The translations under genes were made by a program, and so were the position numbers. A stretch of DNA of 64,000 nt. Origin: Mycolicibacterium aurum. GTDB taxonomy: Bacteria > Actinomycetota > Actinomycetes > Mycobacteriales > Mycobacteriaceae. The notes beneath the pieces are model-generated. The model had not been told where the DNA came from and made no database searches. It worked only from the letters and a program-made list of their open reading frames with translations. The stretch spans positions 2,542,001 to 2,606,000 of the forward strand of contig LT549889.1 of assembly GCA_900078775.1 (NCBI GenBank). Reading direction: 5' to 3'. Below, in pieces: positions 20,905 through 31,933 of the stretch; the first letter of the stretch is position 1, and every line of letters starts with the position of its first letter.

Positions 20905-22410
20905 ATGTCTACCCCGGTCTCGGTCGAGTCCACGAAAACGGGCCTCAGCGCGCACATCTCCCGGCTGCTGCTGTTCGCCGCATCACCTCAGGGCCGCCCG
21001 GCCCGGCTGGGATTCCTGGGCGCGGTCCTGATCACCGCCGGCGGGCTCGGCGCGGGCAGCACCCGCCTGCACGACCCGCTGCTGGAATCCCTGCACATGT
21101 CCTGGCTGCGGTTCGGGCACGGGCTGGTGCTGTCCTCGGTGCTGCTGTGGGGCGGTGTCGCGCTGATGCTCCTGGCCTGGTTCTGGCTGGGCCGACGCGT
21201 CGTCGACCGCACCGCCGACCAGTACACGATGCTGGCCACCACCGGATTCTGGCTGGCCCCACTGCTGTTGAGCGCCCCGGTGTTCAGCCGGGACACCTAC
21301 TCCTATCTGGCCCAAGGCGCGCTGCTGCGCGACGGTTACGACCCCTACGTCGTCGGCCCGATCGAGAATCCCAACGCGCTGCTCGATGACGTCAGCCCGA
21401 TCTGGACCACCACCACCGCCCCGTACGGCCCGGCGTTCATCCTGGTGGCCAAGTTCGTCACCATGGTCGTCGGCAACAACGTCGTCGAGGGCACCATGCT
21501 GCTGCGGCTGTGCATGCTGCCCGGGTTGGCGCTGCTGATCTGGGCGACGTCCCGGATCGCCCGGCACATCGGCGCGAACTCCGCTGCCGCGCTGTGGATC
21601 TGCGTGCTCAACCCGCTGGTGATCATCCACCTGATGGGTGGTGTGCACAACGAGATGCTGATGGTCGGGCTGATGATGGCCGGCATCGCGCTGACCTTCA
21701 GCGGCCGCCCGATCCTGGGCGTCGGGTTCATCGCCACCGCGGTCGCGGTCAAGGCCACCGCCGGGATCGCGCTGCCGTTCATGGTGTGGGTGTGGATGCG
21801 GCGGCTGCGCGACACCCGCGGCTATCACCCGGTCGCGGCCTTCGCCGCCGCGACCGCCGCCTCGGCGGCCATCTTCGGCGCGGTGTTCGCGGTGCTGTCG
21901 CTGCTGGCCGGGGTGGGTCTGGGCTGGCTGACCGCACTGGCCGGCTCGGTGAAGATCATCAACTGGCTCACCCTGCCCACCGCGGCGGCCAACCTGATCA
22001 ACGCGATCGGCGGGCTGGTCATGCCGGTCAACTTCTACGCCGTGCTGGAAGTGACCCGCATCCTCGGCATCGCGATCATCGCCATCTCACTTCCGTTGCT
22101 GTGGTGGCGGTTTCGGCACACCGACCGGGAGGCGCTGACCGGCACCGCGCTGGCCCTCGGTGTGGTGGTGCTGTTCGTCCCCGCCGCCCTGCCCTGGTAC
22201 TACACCTGGCCGCTGGCGGTGCTGTCGACGGTGTGGCAGAGCCGCGCCGCCATCGCGCTGATCGCCGGGTTCTCCACCTGGATCATGGTGATCTTCAAAC
22301 CCGACGGGGCGCACGGCATGTACTCGTGGATCCACGTCGCCCTGGCGACCGCGTGCGCGGTGGCCGCCTGGTACGCACTGTCCCGGGCCCCCGAACAGGC
22401 CGCGGTCTAG
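20905..22410 (+). CDS. mptA: Alpha-(1->6)-mannosyltransferase MptA
   Basis: MptA elongates the alpha-1,6 mannan backbone of lipomannan and lipoarabinomannan, using polyprenyl-phosphomannose on the outer membrane face. The 501-residue GT-C protein has a dozen or so transmembrane helices and the catalytic loop with paired acidic and aromatic residues after the third helix (SRDTYSYLAQGALL). It starts 4 bp after the isoprenyl synthase stop, so the lipid carrier and the transferase are probably cotranscribed. It converges with the regulator gene by a 4-base overlap of stops. Confidence 0.9.
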   Translation: MSTPVSVESTKTGLSAHISRLLLFAASPQGRPARLGFLGAVLITAGGLGAGSTRLHDPLLESLHMSWLRFGHGLVLSSVLLWGGVALMLLAWFWLGRRVVDRTADQYTMLATTGFWLAPLLLSAPVFSRDTYSYLAQGALLRDGYDPYVVGPIENPNALLDDVSPIWTTTTAPYGPAFILVAKFVTMVVGNNVVEGTMLLRLCMLPGLALLIWATSRIARHIGANSAAALWICVLNPLVIIHLMGGVHNEMLMVGLMMAGIALTFSGRPILGVGFIATAVAVKATAGIALPFMVWVWMRRLRDTRGYHPVAAFAAATAASAAIFGAVFAVLSLLAGVGLGWLTALAGSVKIINWLTLPTAAANLINAIGGLVMPVNFYAVLEVTRILGIAIIAISLPLLWWRFRHTDREALTGTALALGVVVLFVPAALPWYYTWPLAVLSTVWQSRAAIALIAGFSTWIMVIFKPDGAHGMYSWIHVALATACAVAAWYALSRAPEQAAV

Positions 22411-22808
22411 TAAGCCAGCGCCTGGGCCCGGCGGATCACCTCGCGCGCCTGATGCGAACGCAGGGCGTCCACCGGCCGGGCGTTCTCCACCCGTTCGGTG
22501 CTGCCGTCCCGGCTCAGCACCAGCGACTCATCCGGGGTGAACAGCCAGCGCATCGCCTCGGTGGGATCGAAGCCGCCGTCCCTGAGCACGACCAGCAGGC
22601 CCGGAAGCTGTTTGAGCACCCGCCCGTTCTCGTCGAAGAACACCCTCGGCACGACGACGGAGCCGTTGCGGCGCACCGCCGCCAGCGTCCCGTCCCGCAG
22701 GTGCTGGTGCACCTTGCTGACCGAGACGCCGAGAAGCTTCGACACCTCCGACAGCTCGAGGACTGCTTCGTCGGGATCGAGGATGTCTTTGGCCGCCGGA
22801 ATGCTCAC
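22407..22808 (-). CDS. HTH DNA-binding protein, PknL substrate type (Rv2175c)
   Basis: This 133-residue protein is a winged-helix DNA-binding protein. The HTH is visible at ~15-45 (VLELSEVSKLLGVSVSKVHQHLRDG), and a C-terminal helical part follows. In M. tuberculosis Rv2175c binds DNA and is phosphorylated by PknL, whose gene is divergent here as there. Threonines near the N-terminus that carry the phosphate in the orthologue are not obvious (MSIPAAKDILDPDEA has none), so regulation may differ. The start is GTG with a -10 directly upstream. Confidence 0.85.
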   Translation of the reverse strand: MSIPAAKDILDPDEAVLELSEVSKLLGVSVSKVHQHLRDGTLAAVRRNGSVVVPRVFFDENGRVLKQLPGLLVVLRDGGFDPTEAMRWLFTPDESLVLSRDGSTERVENARPVDALRSHQAREVIRRAQALAY

Positions 22809-22814
22809 GGACAG

Positions 22815-22820
22815 ATTCTA
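22815..22820 (-). promoter_or_regulatory. -10 element for a leaderless Rv2175c-type transcript
   Basis: TAGAAT on the minus strand lies at -12 to -7 from the GTG at 22808, which predicts a leaderless mRNA. Confidence 0.7.
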
Positions 22821-22864
22821 GGCTCCCCGGATCCCGCCCGGAGGACGACACCGCGATCCGTACC

Positions 22865-24121
22865 ATGTCTGCGGTGGAGAACTACCAGCGTCCGGACCCG
22901 CTCGTCGGCACCGCGCTGGAGGGGCGTTACCGCGTCGACGCCGTGATCGCCACCGGCGGCATGTCGACGGTGTACCGCGGACTGGACACCCGGCTGGACC
23001 GACCGGTCGCGCTGAAGGTGATGGACACCCGGTACGCCGGGGACAGCCAGTTCCTGGCCCGGTTCCAGCGCGAGGCCAAGGCCGTCGCCCGCCTCAAGGG
23101 GGAGGGCCTGGTCGCGGTGTACGACCAGGGCGGCGGCGCAGCAACGACCGGCGAACCGCCGTTCCTGGTCATGGAATTGATCGACGGCGGCACCCTGCGC
23201 GAACTGCTGCGCGAACGCGGGCCGATGCCCCCGCACGCGGCCGCCGCGGTGCTGCTGCCGCTCTGCCACGGGCTGGCGGTCGCGCACGCGGCCGGTCTGG
23301 TGCACCGCGATGTGAAGCCGGAGAACGTGCTCATCTCCGACGACGGTGAGGTGAAGATCGCCGACTTCGGCTTGGTGCGCGCGGTGGCCGAGGCCGGCAT
23401 CACCTCCACCAGCGTCATCCTCGGCACCGCCGCTTACCTGTCCCCCGAACAGGTCGCCACCGGGGACTCGGACCCGCGCAGCGACGTCTACGCGATGGGG
23501 ATCCTGGCCTACGAGCTGCTCACCGGGCGCACCCCGTTCACCGGGGACACCGCCCTGTCGGTGGCCTATCAGCGGATGGACCACGATGTGCCACCGCCGA
23601 GTTCGGCGATCGCGGGTGTGCCCCCGCAGTTCGACGAGCTGGTGCGCCGGGCCACCGACCGGGATCCGGCCGCCCGCTTCGCCGACGCCGACGAGCTCGG
23701 CGCCGCGCTGGCCGATCTGGTCGATGAACTCGGGCTGCCGCCGTTCCGGGTGCCCGCGCCGCAGCAGTCGGCGCAGCACCGCGCCGCCACCGCGTTCCAC
23801 AGCCGGATGCCCTCGGCGCCGACCACGGATGTCCGCCCGACGCAGTCACACCGCGACACCCGGGTCTTCACTCCCGCCGAACTGCCGCTCGAGTCGGAAC
23901 CGGCCCGCGATGTCGACGACTACGACGACAACTACCACGGTGAGCTCGAACACCATTCCGCTGCAGCACAATTCGCCGGGATCGACATCGACGAGTTCTA
24001 CTGGGCCCGGCAGCGCAGCAAGCGTGTGCTGCTGGCCTGGGTGATCGTCGTGCTGATCCTGGCCGGGCTGTCGGCCGCCGGCGGCTGGACGCTGGGCAAC
24101 AACCTGCAGACGCTGCTGTGA
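22865..24121 (+). CDS. pknL: Serine/threonine protein kinase PknL
   Basis: PknL is a membrane-anchored Hanks-type kinase. The 418-residue protein has a kinase domain at ~20-285 with glycine loop ATGGMSTVYRG, catalytic Lys51 (VALKVMD), HRDVKPEN (148-154) and DFG (168-170). An activation loop with several Thr/Ser residues and APE-like LSPEQ follows. A Pro/Asp/His-rich linker leads to one transmembrane helix (~391-412) and only a few residues outside, so no sensor domain is present. It is divergent from its likely substrate regulator and ends in the hairpin repeats shared with aroG. Confidence 0.94.
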   Translation: MSAVENYQRPDPLVGTALEGRYRVDAVIATGGMSTVYRGLDTRLDRPVALKVMDTRYAGDSQFLARFQREAKAVARLKGEGLVAVYDQGGGAATTGEPPFLVMELIDGGTLRELLRERGPMPPHAAAAVLLPLCHGLAVAHAAGLVHRDVKPENVLISDDGEVKIADFGLVRAVAEAGITSTSVILGTAAYLSPEQVATGDSDPRSDVYAMGILAYELLTGRTPFTGDTALSVAYQRMDHDVPPPSSAIAGVPPQFDELVRRATDRDPAARFADADELGAALADLVDELGLPPFRVPAPQQSAQHRAATAFHSRMPSAPTTDVRPTQSHRDTRVFTPAELPLESEPARDVDDYDDNYHGELEHHSAAAQFAGIDIDEFYWARQRSKRVLLAWVIVVLILAGLSAAGGWTLGNNLQTLL

Positions 24122-24126
24122 GCTGA

Positions 24127-26184
<2,058 letters not shown>

Positions 26185-26185
26185 T

Positions 26186-27058
26186 TCAGCGGGCTCCCTC
26201 GGTGTCTGCAGGCACGGCGGGCGCGGGAGCGGCGTGGATCTCGCGGTCCAGTTCCTCGTTGACCTTGGCGTCGTCCGGGAAATGGGGCTCGCCCGCGATG
26301 ACGTGCTGAACCCACAACTTCGCCTGCACCACCGGCCGGCGCAGCCGGCGTTCCCGTTCCAGCGCCTTGTGCATCTTGCGAGGTCGCATCGTATAACGCC
26401 AGCGCGCCCACGGCGCGTGCGGCCGGGACAGCCGGATGGCGCCGACGAACAGCAGCGGGGTGATGAACATGCCCACCAGGCCGGTCCACACCTTGCCCTT
26501 CATCAGCACCACCACCGCCAACGCCAGGGTGAGCACCGCCATCAGGACCACCGCGGCGCGGGCCTCCAGGGTGTCGTCGGCTCGCCAGATGTCGATGTCG
26601 AAGAAGGACAGCGGGTTGAACCCGAGGATCAGCAGGCCGGCCACCGCGATCGCCACGAACACCGCGTCCACCGAGGTCCGGCCGTCCTCGGCCCAGTACA
26701 CATCCTGCAGGTGCAGGATCAGCGCGAACTCGTCGAGCACCAGCGCCGCGCCCATCCCGAAAAGGATTGCCGCGACCGTGAACTCCGCGACTCCCCCGTT
26801 GACCGCCAGGGTCACCATGGTCACCCCGGACACCATCACCAGGATCACCCCGAACACCACGTGGTGCAGGTGCACCCCGCCGCCCACCGACAGGTTGCGC
26901 GGCTGCCACCACTTGCGCGGCGCGTCGGTGCTCGGATGGTTGCGGATGTAGCGGACGATGAGACGGGTCACGAAGAACGTCAGGATGAACGCGATCAGGC
27001 AACACAGCAGCGGTAGGCGGTCACTGGTGATGAAGTCCAGTCCGACGTTCAGGTGCAC
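26186..27058 (-). CDS. Conserved integral membrane protein (Rv2180c type)
   Basis: This protein of 290 residues has about seven predicted transmembrane helices and a basic cytoplasmic C-terminus. Notable conserved-looking polar residues are the [12 protein letters not shown] loop and the [14 protein letters not shown] segment; His and acidic residues within helices suggest a metal or proton role, but no function is known. The GTG at 27058 gives the N-terminus [18 protein letters not shown], which matches the mycobacterial family, and is 2 bases after the transcription start predicted from TATCTT. It is divergent from the mannosyltransferase gene. Confidence 0.8.
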   Translation of the reverse strand: MHLNVGLDFITSDRLPLLCCLIAFILTFFVTRLIVRYIRNHPSTDAPRKWWQPRNLSVGGGVHLHHVVFGVILVMVSGVTMVTLAVNGGVAEFTVAAILFGMGAALVLDEFALILHLQDVYWAEDGRTSVDAVFVAIAVAGLLILGFNPLSFFDIDIWRADDTLEARAAVVLMAVLTLALAVVVLMKGKVWTGLVGMFITPLLFVGAIRLSRPHAPWARWRYTMRPRKMHKALERERRLRRPVVQAKLWVQHVIAGEPHFPDDAKVNEELDREIHAAPAPAVPADTEGAR

Positions 27059-27066
27059 GGTCGCAA

Positions 27067-27072
27067 AAGATA
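27067..27072 (-). promoter_or_regulatory. -10 element for the Rv2180c-type gene
   Basis: TATCTT on the minus strand predicts transcription start near 27060, a leader of about 2 bases. Confidence 0.5.
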
Positions 27073-27138
27073 CGCCGGTCAGCACGCATCGGCCGGTATC
27101 AGCCGGTGTGTGCCGTCCACCGCGCCGCCGACCCCGGA

Positions 27139-27144
27139 TAGGCT
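27139..27144 (+). promoter_or_regulatory. -10 element for the alpha-1,2-mannosyltransferase gene
   Basis: TAGGCT predicts transcription start near 27151, four bases before the ATG at 27155. Confidence 0.5.
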
Positions 27145-27154
27145 GGTCGGCGAC

Positions 27155-28480
27155 ATGACGATTCGGAGGTCGCCCGTCGGGGCTGGTGGGCGATCGGTCC
27201 TGCACCGGGCCGACGCCGGACAGATGGCGCTCTGGCGGCTGTTCCAGCTGGCCACCCTGGCGCTGTTGGCCTGGGCCGGCTGGCGGCTGCTCGGCCACGC
27301 CGTCTACCGCATCGACATCGATGTGTACCGGATGGGCGGACGGGCCTGGCTGGACGGCACCGAGCTGTACAACGACGCCACCGTCTTCGAGACCCAGGCC
27401 GGCCTGGACCTGCCGTTCACCTATCCGCCGCTGGCCGCCGTCGCCTTCGCCCCGTTCGCCTGGCTGTCACTGCCGGCCGCGAGCGCCGCGATCACGGTGA
27501 CGACGCTGGTGCTGCTGATCGTGTCCACCTACATCGTGCTGACCCGGCTGCGGGTCTGGCAGACCTCCCCGCTGCGCGCGCCGGCCTGGGCCCGCCGGCT
27601 GTGGCTGGCCGTGGCGCTGGTGGCGCCGGCGGTGGTCTTCCTCGAACCGATCCGGGCCAACTTCGACTTCGGCCAGATCAACGTCGTGCTGATGACGCTG
27701 GTGATCGCCGACTGCGTCCCACGCCGCACCCCGTGGCCGCGCGGCCTGCTGCTCGGCCTGGCCATCGCGGTGAAGCTGACCCCGGCGGTGTTCCTGCTGT
27801 ACTTCCTGCTGCGCCGCGACTTCCGCGCGCTGCTGGTGACCACGGCGTCCGCGGCCGGGGCCACCCTGCTCGGCTTCGCGCTGGCCTGGCACGACTCCTG
27901 GGTGTACTGGACCGAGACCCTGCGCGACACCGACCGGATCGGCTCAGCGACGCTGAACACCAACCAGAACATCTCCGGCATGCTGGCCCGGCTCGGCGCC
28001 GGCGAGGACGCCCGCTTCCTGCTGTGGGTGGCGCTGTGCTTCGTGGTGCTGGGGCTGACGGTGTGGGCCGGTCACCGGCTGCTGCGGGCCGGCGGCCCGG
28101 ACTCGCTCCATTCCGACGACAACGCCGTACTTGCCCTGGTCTGCGTAGCGATGTTCGGGCTGGTGGTGTCCCCGGTGTCCTGGTCGCATCACTGGGTGTG
28201 GGTGCTGCCGACGGTGGTGGCCACCCTGGTGCTCGGGGTCCGGCACCGCAAGGTGGCGCTGATCCTGGCCGGGCTGGCGGGCCTGGCGCTGACGATCTGG
28301 ACGCCGATCACCCTGATGCCCGCGCACCAGGAGACCGCGGCGACGCTGTGGCGCCGGCTGGCCGGTGGCTCGTATCTGTGGTGGGCGCTGCTGGTGATCG
28401 TCGCGGCGGGTCTGCTGCCCGGCAGACGCGACCGGGTCGAGGACTCCGAGCCCGCCGACGCGCTGCCCGCGGCGAACTGA
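27155..28480 (+). CDS. Alpha-(1->2)-mannosyltransferase (lipomannan/LAM branching, Rv2181 type)
   Basis: This 441-residue GT-C (GT87) mannosyltransferase has ten or so transmembrane helices. The early extracytoplasmic loop has [16 protein letters not shown], whose Asp residues are the typical GT87 catalytic and metal site, then FTYPPLAA. The M. tuberculosis orthologue Rv2181 adds alpha-1,2 mannose branches to lipomannan and lipoarabinomannan, extending the backbone made by MptA encoded 5 kb upstream. The C-terminus is short and acidic. Start ATG at 27155; an in-frame ATG at the first helix (MALWRLFQL) is an alternative. Confidence 0.87.
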   Translation: MTIRRSPVGAGGRSVLHRADAGQMALWRLFQLATLALLAWAGWRLLGHAVYRIDIDVYRMGGRAWLDGTELYNDATVFETQAGLDLPFTYPPLAAVAFAPFAWLSLPAASAAITVTTLVLLIVSTYIVLTRLRVWQTSPLRAPAWARRLWLAVALVAPAVVFLEPIRANFDFGQINVVLMTLVIADCVPRRTPWPRGLLLGLAIAVKLTPAVFLLYFLLRRDFRALLVTTASAAGATLLGFALAWHDSWVYWTETLRDTDRIGSATLNTNQNISGMLARLGAGEDARFLLWVALCFVVLGLTVWAGHRLLRAGGPDSLHSDDNAVLALVCVAMFGLVVSPVSWSHHWVWVLPTVVATLVLGVRHRKVALILAGLAGLALTIWTPITLMPAHQETAATLWRRLAGGSYLWWALLVIVAAGLLPGRRDRVEDSEPADALPAAN

Positions 28481-28484
28481 GCCG

Positions 28485-29195
28485 CTAACCGGCCTTGGCG
28501 GTGACGGCCTTGTTCGCCGACTCGGCCTGCTGCTTGAGATCCGCGGCGTACAGGTCGACGTACTCCTGACCGGACAGCTGCATCAGCTCGTACATCACCT
28601 CGTCGATGACGGCCCGCTCGATGAACCGGTTACCGGCCAGTCCCTCGAACCGGCTGAAGTCCATCGGCTTGCCGAAACGCACCTCGACGCGGCCGAAATG
28701 CCACATCCGGCTACCGGGCGGGTTGACCACGTCGGTGCCGACCATGGCGACCGGGATGACCGGGACGCCGCTCTCCAGGGCCACCCGGGCCAGCCCGGTC
28801 TTGCCCTTGTAGAGCCGGCCGTCCGGGGAGCGGGTGCCCTCCGGGTACATGCCCAGCAGTTTGCCCTCGCCCAGGATGCGCTGGGCGGTGGCCAGGGCGG
28901 ACTGCGCGGAGTCCGCGTCGGTGCGGTCGATCGGCACCTGATTGGTCGAGGAGTAGAAGAACTTGGTCAGCTTGCCCTTGAGCCCGGTGCCGGTGAAGTA
29001 CTCGGCCTTGGCCAGGAAGGTGATGCGTCGCTTGACCACCAGCGGCAGGTAGAAGCTGTCCGCGACGGCCAGGTGGTTACTCGCCAGGATCACCGGGCCG
29101 GAGTCCGGAACATATTCCAGCCCTTGCACTTTCGGCCGCCCCAACAGGGTCAGCAACGGGCCCATCAAGATGTACTTGTAGAACCAGAACCACAT
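28485..29195 (-). CDS. 1-acyl-sn-glycerol-3-phosphate acyltransferase, PlsC family
   Basis: The protein is an acyltransferase of phospholipid synthesis at the inner membrane face. The 236-residue protein has the NHxxxxD catalytic motif (NHLAVAD, residues 40-46) and the acceptor-phosphate motif YPEGTRS (~130). A further motif VPVIPVAMVG is seen. The N-terminus is hydrophobic (MWFWFYKYILMGPLL). GGAGG lies 4 bases before the ATG at 29195, which rules out the longer upstream frame. Position equals Rv2182c, placed beside mannoside synthesis genes. Confidence 0.9.
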   Translation of the reverse strand: MWFWFYKYILMGPLLTLLGRPKVQGLEYVPDSGPVILASNHLAVADSFYLPLVVKRRITFLAKAEYFTGTGLKGKLTKFFYSSTNQVPIDRTDADSAQSALATAQRILGEGKLLGMYPEGTRSPDGRLYKGKTGLARVALESGVPVIPVAMVGTDVVNPPGSRMWHFGRVEVRFGKPMDFSRFEGLAGNRFIERAVIDEVMYELMQLSGQEYVDLYAADLKQQAESANKAVTAKAG

Positions 29196-29314
29196 GGACC
29201 CTCCTGCAACGGCACCCGGGACCAGGACCGGGCCGGACGGGGACAACTCTACCCAGCAGTGGTGGGTGCGACCACATCGAGCGCGACCGGATCCACCCGG
29301 CCACACCGCTGCGC

Positions 29315-29682
29315 TCACTCGTCCAGGGTCACCGGGATGTGCTGGTAGCGGCTGCCGCCGTTGGGTCGGCCGTTGTCCGCGGCCGGCGGCGGTTCGGGGC
29401 CGGGCCGTCGGGGTCGGGGCCGGGGTCGGGTTCGCCGACCATCGCCCGGATGACCGTCAGCAGCGCGACACTGTGCTCGGCGATCACCGTGAGCAGCGGG
29501 TGTTGTTCCCCGTTGACCAGCGCGGCCAGCGCACACACCGGGCACCACACCTGCTGGCAGGCACCGGTGCCGTCGGCGGTGACCCGCGCGGCGGCCAATC
29601 GCACCGCGGGGTCCAGCTTGTCCAGGATGGCCTGGGCCAACTGCCGCAGTTCCGGCGGGATCTCGGAGTGTGAGCCGGTCAC
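29315..29682 (-). CDS. Conserved small protein (Rv2183c type) with an apparent frameshift
   Basis: Function unknown. The GTG at 29682 overlaps the ATPase gene stop (GTGA). The frame reads VTGSHSEIPPELRQLAQAIL, then a CQQVWCPVCALAAL region with CxxxxCxxC cysteines. It then runs into low-quality codons and stops at 29329. One base shifted, the same DNA reads with nearly all G/C third positions and ends in SRYQHIPVTLDE at 29315. A single missing C at the GCCCCG near 29396-29399 would join the two parts into one protein of about 122 residues. A consensus error or a true frameshift are both possible. Confidence 0.75.
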
Positions 29683-30956
29683 TTGGGCCACACCTCCGGA
29701 TTCGGTCTGAAACGCACTGTCAATTCCCCGCCCCGGAACTGTGCGCCGATCACGATGCAGCGCCGCAGCACCGATGCCAGCCGCACCCGCCGCCGCATCC
29801 CGCCGGAGCCGATGATGAGGTCCTCGTCGACCCGGCCGAGCGTCAACGCACCGGGGTCGACCTGCGGCAACTCTAACCGCATCCGGTAGACGGTTTCGAG
29901 ACCGGTTCCCGACTCGCGGTCCACCACCGGCCGCAGCGGGGCCGGCGGGGCAGACCCGTCGCGCAGCCGGGCGGCGTCGAGCAACTCGCCGAGCGCCTTG
30001 GGCCCGATCGGTTCCCCGGGTAGATGCGGCACCAGCACCAGCTTGACGTCCCCGATGGCCGAGCCCAGCTCGTCGAGCACCACCTGCTGCTCGGCGATCC
30101 GTTCGGAGTACCAGTCGAACGCCGGATGCGCGGGCAGGTGCCGGTACTCGAACGAGTCGTCCTGTACCAGCAGCTGATTGACCAGCAGCTCGGCCACCCG
30201 CACCCCCATCAGCGTCAGCGCGCCCAGGGTACGAGTCGCCTCGGCGGCGACCACCCGCTCGGCGGTGAGCACCAGGTGCGCACCCACCCGCGAGGCGTCC
30301 GAGAGCAGCGCCGAGAGCCGCTCGGTGCCGTCGGCCACCCGCTCCAGCAGGGTCAGCATGGCCGCCGAGGCCAGGTCGGCGGGCGGCTGCGCCAGCCGCC
30401 GGTGCCGCGGCCACGCCCGTTCCAGGTACAGCCCGAAGGTGGCGGGCAGGGTGAGCATCCGCAGCGCGTCGGCGGTGGACGCGCAGTCCACCACCACATG
30501 GTCCCATTCGCCGGACTCGGCCAGCTCGGCCACCTCGTGCAGGCCGAGCACCTCCTGAACCCCGGGTAGCGCCGACAGTTCTTCGGGGGCAACGGTTCCC
30601 AGCTCGGACTGCGGGAACTTGTGTTCCAGGATCCCGGCGACCTCGCGCCACCGGGTCTCCAGCAGCGCCAGGGTGTCCAGGGCGAGCGCGTCCAGCGCGC
30701 CCCCGGATCCGGTCGCGCCGTCCCCGGCCCCGGCATCCAGGTCGGCGAACACCCGGGTGGGCTCGCGGCGGCCGGTGGGGGTGACGCTGACACCCAGCAC
30801 GTCGCCGGTCGAGTGCGCCTGATCGGTGGACACGATGAGCACCCGCAGACCGCTGCGCGCATCACGCACAGCGGTGGCGGTCGCCAACGTGGACTTGCCT
30901 ACCCCGCCCTTGCCGACGAACAGGCTGATCCGGGCGGGCGCTTGCTCGGAAGTCAG
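29679..30956 (-). CDS. ArsA-like anion/tail-anchored-protein type ATPase (Rv2184c type), CTG start
   Basis: This 425-residue ATPase of the ArsA/GET3 deviant-Walker family has the P-loop FVGKGGVGKST near residue 14-24, the switch motif STDQAHSTGDVLG and VVVDCAS. Actual substrate is unknown; arsenite-pump Cys residues are not evident. No ATG, GTG or TTG fits the N-terminus. A CTG at 30956 overlaps the upstream stop (CTGA) and has GGAGG four bases before it, giving LTSEQAPARISLFVGKG, which matches the orthologue's start. Its stop overlaps the next gene. Confidence 0.87.
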   Translation of the reverse strand: MTSEQAPARISLFVGKGGVGKSTLATATAVRDARSGLRVLIVSTDQAHSTGDVLGVSVTPTGRREPTRVFADLDAGAGDGATGSGGALDALALDTLALLETRWREVAGILEHKFPQSELGTVAPEELSALPGVQEVLGLHEVAELAESGEWDHVVVDCASTADALRMLTLPATFGLYLERAWPRHRRLAQPPADLASAAMLTLLERVADGTERLSALLSDASRVGAHLVLTAERVVAAEATRTLGALTLMGVRVAELLVNQLLVQDDSFEYRHLPAHPAFDWYSERIAEQQVVLDELGSAIGDVKLVLVPHLPGEPIGPKALGELLDAARLRDGSAPPAPLRPVVDRESGTGLETVYRMRLELPQVDPGALTLGRVDEDLIIGSGGMRRRVRLASVLRRCIVIGAQFRGGELTVRFRPNPEVWPK

Positions 30957-31396
30957 TGCACCTCCACCTCGACTCGCTTCTTGAGGTCCTTGAGCGCGGT
31001 GTCGGTCAAGCGGCGTTCGGCCTTGCGTTTGAGCAGCCCGATCATCGGGATGACCAGGTCCACGGACAGCTCGTAGGTGACCTCGGTGCCAGTCCCCTTG
31101 GGCGACAACCGGTATGCACCCTCGAGTGCGCGCAGCAGCGAACTGGACACCAGCGTCCAGGTGACCGATCGACGGTCGGCGGGCCACTGGTAGGCCAGCA
31201 CCATGGTGTCCTTGAGCACCGCGGCGTCCAGCACCAGCCGGGCCGTCTTCGGGTTGCCGACGGCGTCGGTGTCGAGCACCTCGGCCTCGGTGTACTCGGC
31301 GACCCAGTGCGGATAGGAGCCGATGTCGGCGATGACGTCCATCACCACCGAGGGATCGGCTTCCATGTAGATCGTCTGAGCCGTCTTCTCCGCCAC
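30953..31396 (-). CDS. SRPBCC (polyketide cyclase/START-like) family protein (Rv2185c type)
   Basis: This 147-residue single-domain protein of the SRPBCC superfamily has a helix-grip fold with a hydrophobic cavity for a lipid or similar ligand. It starts VAEKTAQTIYMEADPSVVMD, has the SYPHWVAEYTE segment typical of COG2867-like proteins, and ends in a basic helix with KRVEVEVH. The GTG at 31396 matches the orthologue; an ATG at 31438 gives 14 more residues. It precedes the ATPase gene with a CTGA overlap, so the pair may act together; the ligand is unknown. Confidence 0.85.
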   Translation of the reverse strand: MAEKTAQTIYMEADPSVVMDVIADIGSYPHWVAEYTEAEVLDTDAVGNPKTARLVLDAAVLKDTMVLAYQWPADRRSVTWTLVSSSLLRALEGAYRLSPKGTGTEVTYELSVDLVIPMIGLLKRKAERRLTDTALKDLKKRVEVEVH

Positions 31397-31437
31397 GTCT
31401 CGAAATCTACCCGCACCCGCGACGGGCCCGCTCAGCA

Positions 31438-31815
31438 TCAGGCCAGGCGTGACACCCCGACCGGGCGGGTCGCCTCCAGCCGCTGCTTGATCTCGAACGA
31501 CATCTTCTTGCCGGCCACCCGGCGCGCGTGGTTGAGCTGGGCGAGGTCCAGCGCGGCCGGGTCGCCGGGCGGTTCGGCATGCAGGAAGTAGTGCAGGATG
31601 ACGCCGTCCATCATGGGCTCCAGCCAGACCTCCATGGTCCCGGTCAGGCCGCCCGCGACGGTCCATCGATGCCCGGCCGGCCCACGGTCCTCGACCACCG
31701 TCAGGCGCAGGTCCGGCCACCAGCGCCGCCAACTCGCGGCATCGGCGACGGCCTGCCCGACATCGGCCGGGTCGGCGCACACAAAAGTCTCATCGGCGAT
31801 CTGCACACTGTTCAT
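31438..31815 (-). CDS. Conserved SRPBCC-like protein (Rv2186c type)
   Basis: This 125-residue protein starts MNSVQIADETFVCADP, then has WRRWWPDLRL, HRWTVAGGLTGTMEVWLEP and DGVILHYFLH. That is the strand pattern of a START/SRPBCC domain. It ends KQRLEATRPVGVSRLA. It lies 41 bp upstream of another SRPBCC gene in the same direction and diverges from fadD15. No ligand or reaction can be named. The GTG one codon before the ATG is an equally possible start. Confidence 0.8.
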   Translation of the reverse strand: MNSVQIADETFVCADPADVGQAVADAASWRRWWPDLRLTVVEDRGPAGHRWTVAGGLTGTMEVWLEPMMDGVILHYFLHAEPPGDPAALDLAQLNHARRVAGKKMSFEIKQRLEATRPVGVSRLA

Positions 31816-31886
31816 CACCGTCCAGCTTCACACATGGACTCGGGGCCCAATGACCGCACTGTGACATAGCCGACGTCAGCGCCTAC

Positions 31887-31892
31887 TAGGCT
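31887..31892 (+). promoter_or_regulatory. -10 element of fadD15
   Basis: TAGGCT predicts transcription start near 31899 and a leader of about 35 bases before the GTG at 31934. Confidence 0.5.
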
Positions 31893-31933
31893 GTCGCCCA
31901 GACATCCAATCGACCACCCGAGGGGCCAAGATC

